Origin: Acanthosepion esculentum
Taxonomy: Eukaryota > Mollusca > Cephalopoda > Sepiida > Sepiidae
DNA length: 64,000 bases
Direction of reading: 5' to 3'
Assembly (NCBI GenBank): GCA_964036315.1
Contig: OZ038510.1
Coordinates: forward strand, 79,224,349-79,288,348
Shown here: positions 1 to 41,300 of the stretch, piece after piece
How the letters are laid out: the number at the start of each line of letters is the position of its first letter
Position numbering within the stretch: the first letter of the stretch is position 1
Translations under genes and position numbers: made by a program
The notes under the pieces: generated by a model
What the model saw: the letters and a program-made list of their open reading frames with translations, nothing else
Told to the model about the DNA's origin: nothing
The model's database searches: none

Positions 1-61
1 AAAATATGACTGAACTTCAGGAATAAATTGTTGAAAAAAAAAAAAAAAAAAAAAATCCTTA

Positions 62-812
62 AAGATGAGTTTAGTCATCCAAACACTTTTTGGGGATTCA
101 TATTTTACCGGTAGGTATACCAATCCTTTGAAAGCTCAAGGGTGTGCAGACTTTCCTATCCCCAAGGGATTGATTTTGTGTGTGCCAGAAGTTTTTGCAC
201 ATAAAAGAACAGTCAGTCTTTCCTTGTTAAGTTTGAATCCAGTAGCACTTTTTTCTTCATTTCCTTCTAGAGTCTTTTTTGGTAGACACTTCCAGTTCAA
301 CCCAGTCTCATCGCAATTGTAGATTTGATCATGAGTAAATCCTTCTTCCTTCAATAACGATGCGAGAGAGGCAGAAAATGTTGTAGCTGCATTACAATCG
401 GCTGATTTGATTTCTCTGGCTATAGATAATTGTCTAATACCATGACGAACTTTAAAATGATTTAGCCAGCTGCAGATAAATTTAGATTCAATTTATCATT
501 TAATGATTTGGCCTTTGCTATGAGCATCGGTCCTGAAATCAACATCCCTTCTGAATGCTTTTCAGAAAAAAACATTCGTAGTTTTGCATCTAGAGTCAGA
601 GATTTAGGTTGATGAAAAGTTCTTTTTATTTCCTTGTTCATTGTGACAGTGTGAACGCTGGAGAATAGTTTCTTTGGAAGATTTTATATCGTATAATGTT
701 GAATTTCCTATGTTGGACTCGGCCATTAGTTACAATGAACTTTCACCAGCGTCTAGTCTGTTTAAAATTTTCACTTTTTGCGATAACTCCAAAGTTGTTC
801 TTTTCCTCTTAT
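62..812 (-). pseudogene. Tigger/jerky-type (CENP-B fold) transposase relic
   Basis: Reading leftwards from 812, the frame starts with KRKRTTLELSQKVKILNRLD, the CENP-B-type helix-turn-helix. After stops and a frame change it continues as YNCDETGLNWKCLPKKTL at about 325-270 and LTVLLCAKTSGTHKINPL. After a further stop it reads LVYLPVKYESPKSVWMTKLI. CDETG holds a catalytic Asp of the pogo/Tigger DDE domain. In-frame stops (for example GESSL-stop) and a poly-A tract at 35-54 show that it is dead. Confidence 0.85.
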
Positions 813-941
813 TCCCATCATCTTTTGCTATTAGGGTGAAATAAGCATAAGCAATTATCCAAAGAAAATTTCTTGGAAAACAGAAATTTCAAATCAGTTA
901 CATATCACCCAAATAGTTTAAATATACACATCAAAATCATG

Positions 942-1375
942 TCTGGATATGAGGGATTGTGGACATGTGGAATTCTGGACATGCGGGATTGTGAACATGT
1001 GGAATTCTGGACATGCGGGATTGTGGACATGCGGAATTCTGGACATGTGGGATTCTGGACATGTGGAATTCTGGACATGAGGGATTGTGGACATGCGGAA
1101 TTCTGGACATGCGGGATTGTGGACATGTGGAATTCTGGACATGCGGGATTGTGGACATGCGGGATTTTGGACATGTGGAATTCTGGACATGCGGGATTGT
1201 GGACATGTGGAATTCTGGACATGCGGGATTGTGGACATGTGGAATTCTGGACATGCGGGATTGTGGACATGTGGAATTCTGGACATGTGGAATTCTGGAC
1301 ATGCGGGATTGTGGACATGTGGAATTCTGGACATGCGGAATTCTGGACATGCGCGATTCTGGATATGAGGGATTC
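942..1375. repeat. Minisatellite, 16-bp unit, about 27 copies
   Basis: The unit alternates GGACATGTGGAATTCT and GGACATGCGGGATTGT. Because 16 is not a multiple of 3 and the units lack stops, several frames on both strands stay open for over 400 bases. Those frames are artefacts, not genes. Confidence 0.97.
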
Positions 1376-1964
1376 TACTGTAACTGAAAAATTCTTAATA
1401 ACAGATTCGAGTGATAAAACATGATGGAGAAGAGACGTTATTACATATAGAGATCAACTGCACAATTAGTCCCTTATTTGGATGGCAAAAAAAAATGAAT
1501 CTTTTAATCTCACCTGATCTTAATGACATTTTAAGACAGTTTAATTAATTAGAAAGCATTTCATTTCATAACTTATTATTTTAATTGAATTGTATGTGTA
1601 ATTATTACATACAATTTTAAAATATAAAATTTTTATTGTTAATTGCATAAATATGAGGTGGGTACTAAAAAGTTTGCCACCCAACTAACTTCCCAAAAGC
1701 TGAGGAAACACCAGTATTTTGGGGGAAGCACTTTCTTGGTCAAGCTGGGACCTTTTCAGCACCCAAGCTGATGAATAAATTTGAAGAAAGGTAATCAATA
1801 AAGAATGAAAAAGAATAAAACTGTGGGTGGTTCTGAAATGCTCTCAGCCTGATGCATTTCTCAAAATCTGACCAAATGATCAGGTTAGAATTATATTTGG
1901 AAGGAGGGCTTTTTAGTCAGGTAGAGAACTTTTCAACACTCTCCTTCTACATCATTGTCTAATA
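1376..1964. other. Intergenic/intronic, possible old mariner-type MITE
   Basis: 1376-1640 is plain AT-rich sequence. From about 1652 (GGTGGGTACTAAAAAGTTTG) to about 1930 (GGCTTTTTAGTCAGG) the ends weakly mirror each other (ACTAAAAAG). This suggests a decayed MITE, but the match is too short to be sure. No coding signal is present. Confidence 0.35.
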
Positions 1965-2334
1965 TAGAGTGACCCCCCAAAAAAAGGGAATTTTTGAAGT
2001 GCGTATTGCCAGACATGAGCAAGTGGCAACACTGCGAGACAGTGACCGTGAGCAAGTAAACATTTCGCCATTTTAGTAACGAGAATGAAATTCACAGTAT
2101 CCCAGCTGAGATGTTGACGCAGTCAATGAGGAATCTCAACAGCAGATTTCAAGAATGCATTCGTACAGGAGGACGCCATCTACAGGACGTAATTTTTAAA
2201 AAATGAAAATTCCATCATTGTTTCTTAAATGGCATGTTTTAAGGTTTCAATTACTATGAATTAAATATTTTTCTTCCATCACTCTTGGTTTTATTGGATT
2301 GTTAAAAAGTTCCCGTTTTTTTTGGTCACACTAT
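1965..2334 (+). mobile_element. Internally deleted Tc1/mariner-type element with terminal repeats
   Basis: The left end (ATAGAGTGACCCCCCAAAA) and the inverted right end (ATAGTGTGACCAAAAAAAAC) match over about 30 bases and are flanked by TA. At about 2105-2206 the inside encodes only a transposase C-terminus (MRNLNSRFQECIRTGGRHLQ, then DVIFKK-stop). It lies in the intron after PHKB exon 10, close to its donor. Confidence 0.8.
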
Positions 2335-2351
2335 ATAAATAAAAAGCTTAC

Positions 2352-31376
<29,025 letters not shown>

Positions 31377-32154
31377 TTCTAGAGATATCTTAAATTTTGA
31401 GTACTTTGTTGCCGACTGTCGTAATTTCTATTTTCATGCGTTTTTTTAAAATTCTTAACTTAATATTTATACATTTAATTAATAAATTTGTATAAACCAT
31501 AGAGAAAAATCATAATCTTCAAGTATTTGCTTAATTAAAATATTACGACATTGGAATATTCTGTTTATATTTTGGCAGACCTATTTATGGCAAGTCTATT
31601 TTAAAAATCACATGAAATATGGTAATAAATGGGCATTCTTTTTAGACTACGGGTGGCTAAACATGCCCAAATATATGTATCATTTTTAAAGAAATAAAAT
31701 GCTGAAATTTACTTAGATATATTATATTTTTTATTGATATTTAAAATGGGTTTAAGAGAATACAGAAGATATAACTGTAACAATTTCTCTTTAATAAAAA
31801 TTAGAAATTTCTCTGAATAGTATTAATTTAAAGGAGAATCCGTATTTCTAAAAAATGTTGATATTTATATTTAATTGCGGTGAATTTTTTTTTATAAAGT
31901 TATTATTTTATAATATAAACAAAGATAAATTTAAAATTAAAAAGTAAACAAATTGGATATTTATGAAAACCGAGTATTGTTTTATTCGTATGTCACTTTT
32001 GTGCATCCGTCGTATAGAAACGCCCTGTAAGTTAAGGATGTGTCATTGTGTTTGATTGGCAATGGTGTAACATTGGTTTGGAGAGTTTTTACGTTACTTA
32101 CAATTAGTTGTTCGTATTTATTATTTTAGAATAATCTATGAGAAGCTATCAAGT
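31377..32154. promoter_or_regulatory. Probable bidirectional promoter between PHKB and ITFG1
   Basis: These 778 bp separate the two divergent start codons, so both 5' UTRs and both core promoters should lie here unless upstream non-coding exons exist. An inverted CCAAT box (GATTGGC) lies at about 32053-32059, and a second ATTGG at about 32072, on the ITFG1 side. I see no convincing TATA box placed for either gene. The middle is AT-rich and shows no repeat insertion. That is notable in a window where almost every intron carries one. Confidence 0.6.
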
Positions 32155-32323
32155 ATGAAAATCTTAATGTTACTCGCAATTTTATTTGGTGTGAGTAAAT
32201 CTCATGCCGATTTTACAGATATTACGTCTATGGTTTTGGGTAGCGATGATTTTGGAGCCATCGCAGCATTTGGAGATTTTAATGCTGACAAACATGTTGA
32301 TATATTTGTTATTACAAACAGAG
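32155..32323 (+). CDS. ITFG1: ITFG1 coding exon 1 (signal peptide and first FG-GAP loop)
   Basis: The exon begins at an ATG with A at -3 and encodes the signal peptide, then FGAIAAFGDFNADKHVDIFV, matching the family's WGTLAAFGDLNSDKQTDLFV. It ends in phase 1 at GAG/GTAAGT. The loop D41, N43, D45 and D49 carries the expected calcium ligands. Confidence 0.95.
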
Positions 32324-35300
32324 GTAAGTATCGTATATTTATAGTTTGTTTTAATCTCTGAGATTGTTATTCTTTTAATATTAGCCTATTTTTGAATACA
32401 ATATGCAATGAAAAAGTAATGTCGGAACGTTTTTTTCCGTTTTCGTTTTTTTATTTCTAGTATAAAACGAAAATTATGACGAATTTACTTTCTAAAAATA
32501 ATTTTTTTTTATTTTATTTTTTTTTGTCAAGAAAGAAGAAAAAAATGAAGATTTATGTTAAAAATGGTAGTTTTAAAAGCTAAAAAAAATATTTGTTTTG
32601 TTTTCAAAATTGCTTGAGAATTTGTTTGAAATAATAAAAAAAAATTAACTTTAACATTTTTTTCCCCAATTTTCTAGACTGTTTCAAAAATCATTTTAAA
32701 GGAAAAAAACCCCTTAAAAGTTAAAAGCATATTATATTATTATAAAATAAAAACTTTGATTTGAACTTTGAAGTGAAATCATTTGCCCAAGAGACTGATT
32801 TCCTTATTGTTTTCCCCCACTTTTTGAATGTCATTTTATTACCCCTCACCCCAAAATAAGCAAAAAAAAAAAAAAAAATTGTCAATGAATTTCATCTTAT
32901 AAACCCCAAACCTAAACTTAAATTATAAATAATTATTACTCACTTTAAAAATAAATAATATCGTCACCTAACATTCAAAACAAATTTCGCATTCCTAATA
33001 CTGAATTATGTCCCTTGGATATCTTCATAAACTTTTCTTATATGACTAAAAAGCCATGATGTTCTTTACTTATTTTTTTTTAACATTCCACCCTAAACAA
33101 CCCAATAAAGCCACCAAGACGCAGGGGGGGGGGCGTTACCGAATGTGGCAGAATATAAGGAAAAAAAGATTATTAAGCAGAGAGAATAATAAAAGAACAG
33201 GAATTAAGAAGACAGAAGATAAGGACTGACATTACATTTGTGTAAATTTTTGAAAATCAAAGTTTACTGAGAAGCAAGAATCCCGAAAAGAATTCCACGA
33301 GCAAGAAATGTGCTAGGAAAAACTGTTAGCATAGAACATATGGTTAATGGTAAAATGATGAGACCTTGACATCAATCTAGTACTGTGCTTGAAATCCATA
33401 TAGTCTAGGTACCATAGAGGAAAAAAAATGTTAAGTTACTCATACTGTAAACTGTAACTGCTTAGCTGACCTTAGTTATTGTTTCTGGGGGAGAAAGCAC
33501 CCTGATCATCAATTTGAACAAAGCCAGTACTCTGAAAGCCTCAATCTTGATGACTTGTAACTTCATGTTAGCACAACTATGCTGCCAAATAGTTTTTGCC
33601 CCCCTAATTTCACTCAGAAGGCATGGTCTCATTTTTCATACACTTCTCAATGGTGTTGCATGCTGGGATTGTCTCCCTGGGCTGATATTATGAAGCAGTC
33701 ATCTTGACAAATTGATCATAGTGAGATTTTGAACTTGGGTCTCATGGTTTGAATGCTAATATTTTAACAACTTGGCTACATGTCCCTCATCCTAACTTGG
33801 TAAACCAATTCTTAATTTTTGACCCAATACCAAAACTTGATAAGTATCTCCTTGCTTTTAACATGTCCAGACTTGTTATTTAGTCATATATTATTTTTAA
33901 TTTTGGTGTCAAACTACTTTTATAGAATAAAAATAATTCCAAGTAAATGGACCTGGCAAAGAGCAAGTATTAGTGTAATTTTCTTAATTGGGAAAATTTT
34001 TTTTTTTGCTAAATAAATTATTATAAATTATAATTTTTAAAAATTCTTTTACTTTTTTTAATCTTAACTTTCATTTTTAAAATGACATCAACAAATATGT
34101 CACTATATTCTTTTTGGAGATGACATGTTTCTAAAAATACTTTCAAATATAATTGCCTAATTTTTTTCCTGTCTCTGTGTTTTCTAGCTTTTTACTTTCC
34201 TGTCAACTATGATTTGAAAAAATTTAAATGCTACATCAATCATCTTCTTGTATCCTGTTATTTTTATTGTCTTTTCTCCTCAGTAATGTTTTCTCAGTTT
34301 CCTTCAATAATCCAAAATATGCTTTAAATAATCCACAAAGTGTTGATATGCCATAAAAAAAAATCTATCAGTTTCCTCCACTTTGAGTAACCCCTTGCAT
34401 CTTAGTAATTTCATTGCCATGTTTTGGGTAGAATGATTAAATGTTTCAGGTTTTGGTTGGAGTCCACAAGACATGGCTGGGAATTTTTGTTTCTCGAGTA
34501 GAGGTCTGTCAAAAAAACAGCTCTGAGCTTCCAGTCTAAGTGTGTACATTGTTAAAACTGTAACTTTTGTAAATGTAAAAAAAGATGTTTAATAATTGTA
34601 CAAAGAGCCTTTCAATTGGAAAGAATGGCAGCTTATTTAAGATCTCTGTTTAAATTCACTGTTTTCAGGAACAAAAGATCACTGTCGAAATAAAATGAAA
34701 AGAAAAAAAATGAAATAATGGATTGAATTTCTAATTTCTCTTTTACATGCCCGTATCTTAGTTTGTGCATGTAGTATCCAAATTTGAATGAAAATTTGTG
34801 TTTCAGCTCAAACTATTCCAGATTCTTATGACAATAATTTTAGATATTTAATATCAAACAATTTAAAAAATTTCTAAAACAAAATGATGTGTGGGTTGAG
34901 GTCGTGTAACAATTCTAAATGCAATTAGATTTGCTGAGTTCAAACTCCAGCCTAGTCTGTCACATTTACTTCTGCACTGATGCCCTTTGATAGAAGAAAG
35001 AATCTATTTATTCTCTTCCCAGCTATAGATTAAATCGCAGAGTAGACTGACCTCTCTAGCCTTGGCAAGCAACTGCTTCTAAAGAAAGAAAATTCTGAAT
35101 TCCAAACTGTGGAGAATGTAACAAGAAGTCACTCCACTATCTTTACCAAGAAGGCATGAAAATGTACAGATATTAAGAAAAAAAGAAGCTGTGGAGAGCT
35201 ATAATTGCCATGTTCTGAATGGATATAGAATAAAAAAAAATGTAAATGCAATCTAACCTCTACTCTTAATTTGTTGTCAGTGTCTATTTATATATTTGTA

Positions 35301-38300
35301 GTTTCTGAAAAAATATCCTATGCAGGTTTGTAAAATATTTGTAATAATTTTAAGTATGGTATATTTGCTATGCAGAAGTGCAATGAATAGTGGCTCAGAA
35401 TGAGAAATTGGAGAGCTAGGTTCAAATTCCAGTTGAGTTTGTTACATTTACTTATGTGCAAATAACCTTGGGAAAGGTATGAATCCATCTTGATCCCCCA
35501 GCTATGAGAGGAGAGACTAGGTCCTATAGCCTTGTTTGGCAACCAGCTATAGTTGCAGTAAATGAGGTGCCACTGTAACCTACTGAGCATAGCAACCCTT
35601 TATCATTGACATGCCTATCAACACACCTATCACTTGTCAACTCACACACCACACTCTTCTGGCTCCAAGCCCTGTCTCTCTTTTCTCTTTTTCCTCTTTG
35701 CCACGAGTCGCTAGCTCCTCTAAGTAATACCAACCTTACGGTCATTTGGCTTTCTTTTCCCTCCTTGGTTGGGGCCAGTGTGTTGTTTTGATAGGGTTAA
35801 TTTGGATTTCCTAAAATCTTACAATATTGGGATTGACAGTGAAGTCTGGTGTGAACCCCTTATATACGTTGTGTACCATAGACAAGATTGCATAATTTCT
35901 ATTGAAGGTTGCATAAGTCCTGTGGTAAACTTCCATCACTTTTGCCAGGGCACATGTCACAATTTAGGCTAGATAAAGAACTACCTCAAGGTATATACAA
36001 CACTATTAGTTTATTGAATAAGCAAAAAGTAGTTGTGTAAAATGTCTCTATTAGCTACTGCAAATAAAAATATTCTACTGCAGGAGTGGTGATTTGGAGA
36101 TTCTGATGGCAACCATTAAATTCTTCAGTTATATGTGTGTCTGCATTTTCACACTGATGTGCTCTTTAGTGACAACTGTCTTACAGGCAATTCCTGGTTG
36201 TCCTAAGCCACTGAAATGAGGCTGTGCTCTTCAGGTCTGACGTCTGCTCCATGCTCTTTCGGAAATATGACCAAGCAAGAGTGTACTGGACCTTTCATTC
36301 CTATCTGCTCTCGCTCCAAATCTTCTGTAACCCCCTTGCCTTGATCAATCCACTGTCTTTCTCTTTCTCCACATCCTCTCCTTTACCACTCCTATCTGCT
36401 CTTCCTCCAACCCTTCTATAACCCCTTGCGTGATAGTGGCCTCCAGCCTTGCTTGGGGTGATACGCTTAAAAAAAAATATATATATATAGAGAGAGAGAG
36501 AGAAAAATCTTTTCTGATAACAAAGATTGATGATTTCCTTTACCTAGATAGGTGACAGAAAATGACAATTCACAATGCCCAATTTCGTTATCTCTGTATT
36601 TCCATCAAATGATAATCTGGCTTGTCTCACCCATGCCAGAAATCCAAAATAATAACAGATAAAAATCTCAGACAAATTTAGAAGAAAAACAGTATGTTCT
36701 AATTTTAGGCAATTCTTGCTAATTAGTCATATGGTATTTCCCTTCTATATTCAAAGTCTTCCTAATCTTTCTGTAAAGATGAATTTTTTTCTTGGATGGT
36801 CAGTACAACACATTCTACGTAAACTAGATTTTCCCTGGTTCTTTGTCCAGAATAAATTAGATCATTATTTTCTGTGACCACACATATTCTCTACTGATAA
36901 GCATATTGTAAACAACATCTGTTTTCTAGTTTCTCAGGATCCAAGCAATTTGAACAATACATTAACCGTCTCTTTCTTATTGACAGGAAGTGGATAGGGT
37001 TGGGAATCTTGGTTTTGCTCAACTTAAATCTGGGTTCAGTTCTTGGAACTGTTCTTAATTTCATTTTATTATTTTAAAACATAAATTTTAATCCATTTCA
37101 TTTTTAATCTTCTTCTCAAATATTCAATTCTCTCTCCTGAGAATTTCAGCAATTATCATCCAATTAGTAAAATCTTTCCAAACTACCATCCTGTAATTTC
37201 ATGCATTTAAAACTTTAAAAAGAGCCAATGCCCTGTTATATCCCCTCTGACTGGTTATGGGTCTTGTGAGTGTGATATTTTGCTATACCCACAAAATAGT
37301 AAATTATCTTTGAATGAGAACATTTTCCACTTGTTGCAAGAAATATTATCTTTTGTCATCCTAGTTTAACACTTGAGGATTTTACATTTTAAGTTTTAAA
37401 TATGTGAAAAGTTTCCACTCATCATCAGGTCTTTTCTCACTCCTAAAGGAAAAAGTCCTTTCCTTTCCACATTCTCTGTCACAAGTATTTATTTTTCTTG
37501 GCAATGCTCAACCATGTTGGATTTATATGACATATTGGTTCAGTCAGCCCTGTCTTTTGATGTTCATTTAATAACTAAGGGTCCATCTGTTGCCTCAGCA
37601 ATAAGTTCAGTGTTTGGCTTATCTCTGTCTGGTGTACTAGATGGATTGATTTATTTCAGAGACTATGTGTTAGATACCTCTTTTTATGCTAATGTTCACC
37701 CTGTACAAAACCCAAGAGCCACTCGAGCTAGAGAATTGAGGTGTGGGTTGAGCTTAAGTCTCAATCAGCTCTCAAGGCATGAGTCCCCCTGAGAGAACAC
37801 CCATTTGTTGTGACTGGTGAAAAATCACAGTCCACTAGTTGATGATGGAACATCACTAGTCTTATCCAACTGTTGTATTTTCTTCCTTGTAAAAGTTACA
37901 ATAGAATATGGAGGACAAATAACATTAAAGAATTTGTTTTTTGTTCTTTACATCTTTTTCTAATTTCATAGATATACAATTTGTTTTTTGGGTCCTTTCT
38001 CAAACCTATGGGCAAATATATTTGTCTCACAGAAAGATAGAAACTTTATTTCCTATCTTTTTCTTACATTGATGTAGCTTTTATGATGGCTTTATCAAAA
38101 TTGGTAATGAAAGAAAGGAACTCCAACCAAGTTACAATTTTCATTGGCTTTTCATTAAGAGCTTGTTTGTGACGTAGCTTCTCTTTTCAACTTTTCTATA
38201 TATTTTTTCCTCATCTTAATCTATATAATAAATGTGAATGTCAGTTTGTCACACTTTTTCAACTTTACTCCTAGAGGCTGTAGCCCAAAATATTATACCA

Positions 38301-41300
38301 TTTTGGAATCAGGCCGACTCCGTGAGCAAATTAAAAATATTCTGGGCTGGATTTGGACCCACAATCCCAAAATTTTGAATTTTCCAAGTTTTAATCAATT
38401 GATTTTTTTTTTTTTTGTACGATAACAATATTTATAATTTGGAAATAAATTTGGAAATAATCAAAATTAATTGCAAAATTCAGCAAAAGTCACTCGTGGA
38501 ATAAAAATAATTGCTTGTACAGAAAGTAAGGACCTACATACATCACTTTGTTTTTAAATTAAGTGGTGATAGAAGAATTATCGTTGTACTTTTAAAAGGT
38601 AAGCTTAAATATTAATTCAATATTTAAATGCAGTAATTTTGAGTTCTTCTGTAGTTTATTGTTGCCTATCGTATCTACTCCTTCCAACCTATTGTGATGA
38701 AGGCCCAGTCAAGAGTTCTCTGCATGATTTTTGAATTTAGAGGTGTCTTTCTCCTTGACTGGTTGCCAACCAAGGCTGAAGAGTCCTGTTTGCTCTACTA
38801 TTTAACCCGTATTTGAAAGGTTGGGGAGAAATGGATTCATACCTTTCCTAAGCATATTTTTGTGTAAGTGAATGTAATGAACTCAACTGGAATTTGAACT
38901 CTGCTCTTTAATTTCACATTCTGAGCTACTATTACACCACCTGCACATCCACAAAAATTTGTGAAAGGAAAAAAATAGCTTAAAGAATAAAAAATGCATA
39001 ATATTATATTTTTAAGAATTGAAGTTTAATTTCACAAAAGTTTTTGTATCAATATTTTTATGTCAGTGATCAGTTTGTTTTCTAAAAATATAGAAACATA
39101 CTGAAAGGACATGTGATCTTATGCCTTTCTAGAACTGCACTGATAATAATTGATTTCAGTGCCATGGGAGAGTAGACTGTCTGGCAATGGGAGAGTAGAC
39201 AGTCTGGCCAGGGTCCTTATGCATGAGTCCACAAATATTTTCCTCATTTTTCTGGCATTTTTCTAGTGATTGATCATACTAAACATTTATTGCTTTAAAT
39301 CATGACTTCTTAACTTGGGGTCCATGGATGGGTTTCATGGGGGTTTGTAAGGATCAGATATAAGTTAAGATTTATATTTGTTGTACAGCCCTTGTCTCAA
39401 TCAACAGTTTTCCATTGAAAAAAAATAAAATGCACACGATCACTACTTACAATGCCAACCGCTAGGCATTGTCTCTTGACTTGTTGTTCGGTGCATGTTT
39501 ACCATTTAAATGTGTTGTCATCATTCTCTGCACAACCGCCATATTTTGCCACTCTATAAGATTTTCCATGGTTTATCATGGCTTCATTATCTTCTCATAT
39601 ACTCGTGAGGATTAATTGGCCACAATTTCTTTCAAGTCTTGTTGGCTGAAAAGTGATGTGTGTGCAGGGTGGAGAAATGCATGTGAAAGACCAATCAAAC
39701 TTTGAGTATCTATGAAGGGCTACTTATAGGGGTCCTTAACTCAAAAAAGTTCAAGAATCACTGCCTTAAACAAACACTTGACAATCTTTGAAACACACAT
39801 ACTACTAAAAAAAACTACATTTGACCAGATGAATGTTCCCTGATGAAGCATTTCAAGTGTCTTATAGCAGATTTACTAAACTTCATGCAAAATTTGATGC
39901 TGGCAAATCTGTCAGCTATTTATACTATTATTAAACAACATTACAAAACCTTGCATAGTAACTGATCTTCAGTATATAGCATAAAGCCTGTTGGCAGACT
40001 GACTTAGGAGGCCAGGTACCAATGAACATTAATTGCATGTATATTTCTCTTGAGCAATTCAGGCTTACGGCTATGTCATGTTGAAACACCAATTCCTGGG
40101 ACGACTATGAGTGTATTGTTTTGTGAAAGGTCAACTGAAGTTAAGCAATATTGAGCCTAGTTAGTACCTAGATGGGTGATAGCTTGGGAATAATACCAGA
40201 TACTGTAAGATTGGATGTGCAGATGGTGTAATGGATAATGGATTGGAATTGTTAATTGGAGATCTGAGTTCCAATTCCACTTGAGTTTTTTTATATTCAC
40301 TTATGTGCAAATACCCTTGGGAAGGTTATGAATCTTTTCTTCTTCCCAGCTATGGGTTAATTAATAAAGACTTGTATCAGTAAATCATTGTTATCTAAAA
40401 AAATAATTCTTGCAATCTAAAAGTATTTTCTGGCTTTAAATAATCTGCAAAAGGTTGATAATCTGTAAAAAATGAATGAATTGAATAGTAAGTACAGTGT
40501 GTAGAGTATCGGAATTTTCTGATACTACCTCATATGTCTATAATTTAAAATATCTTCATTTTTTTTTTTCTCATCTAAGATGGGAATTTAATTAGTTTTT
40601 GTCAAAATGTTTCAAACAGAATTTTAGTAATGAAGACAGACTTTGGACTACAAGAATTATGGGAGCGTCACAGAAATTCTGTCACTTAATTCCTTTTGTT
40701 ATTAATATATTCTTAAGTTGATGATAAGAAGACCTCTTAGATCCTATGTTTGTTCATTTTGAGAAATGGGACAACAATTTTTCAGCACCTCCTCGTGTTT
40801 TTCTTGAGTATTTTCTTCTTGATGAACTTGAAGTAGACTAAAAGTAAATGCATGTAATGTTTCATAATATGTTGTACACTTTTTCTTTTTTTTTTGTACT
40901 TTTCATTACATGGTGTATTTGTTTTGTACTAAATACAAGTGCTGCCTGGAATAATCCTTATAAAATAAGTTTACTGGTTCAAATAAATGTCAGGGATTTT
41001 TAAATAAGTTTGATAAAATAATTGTGTTGGTAGGAGGAAATTATTTGTGAAATAATGACCAAGATGTTGGGGGTGGTTGAAAGGAATAATTTAATAGTGT
41101 TGGCACTTGTTTTTGGTACACGTAAGTATTATTAACATGATGCGAATTGTATATTTTTCTAGATTTCTAGTTTACATTTTTAAACTTTCCTATTGCAGGT
41201 AAACAAGTAAAATTATTGCTGTCCCATCAGAGTGAAGCGCCATATATTTCTCAGAATTTGATTGGACCCACTGCTGGTAACTTGACTGATACAATAATTA

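Noticed and set aside
65..322. Plus-strand frame of 85 codons
   Set aside because: It is the opposite strand of the Tigger-type transposase relic.
873..1424. 183-codon frame over the 16-bp minisatellite
   Set aside because: Several frames on both strands are equally open because the repeat lacks stops. No domain or splice context.
1..2340. Search for PHKB exon 11 (PVVPKYYYVP-like)
   Set aside because: Nothing matching on the minus strand. The next exon lies outside the window.
37514..37792. 92-codon frame in ITFG1 intron 1
   Set aside because: No recognised domain, no splice sites, and length within chance expectation for the window.
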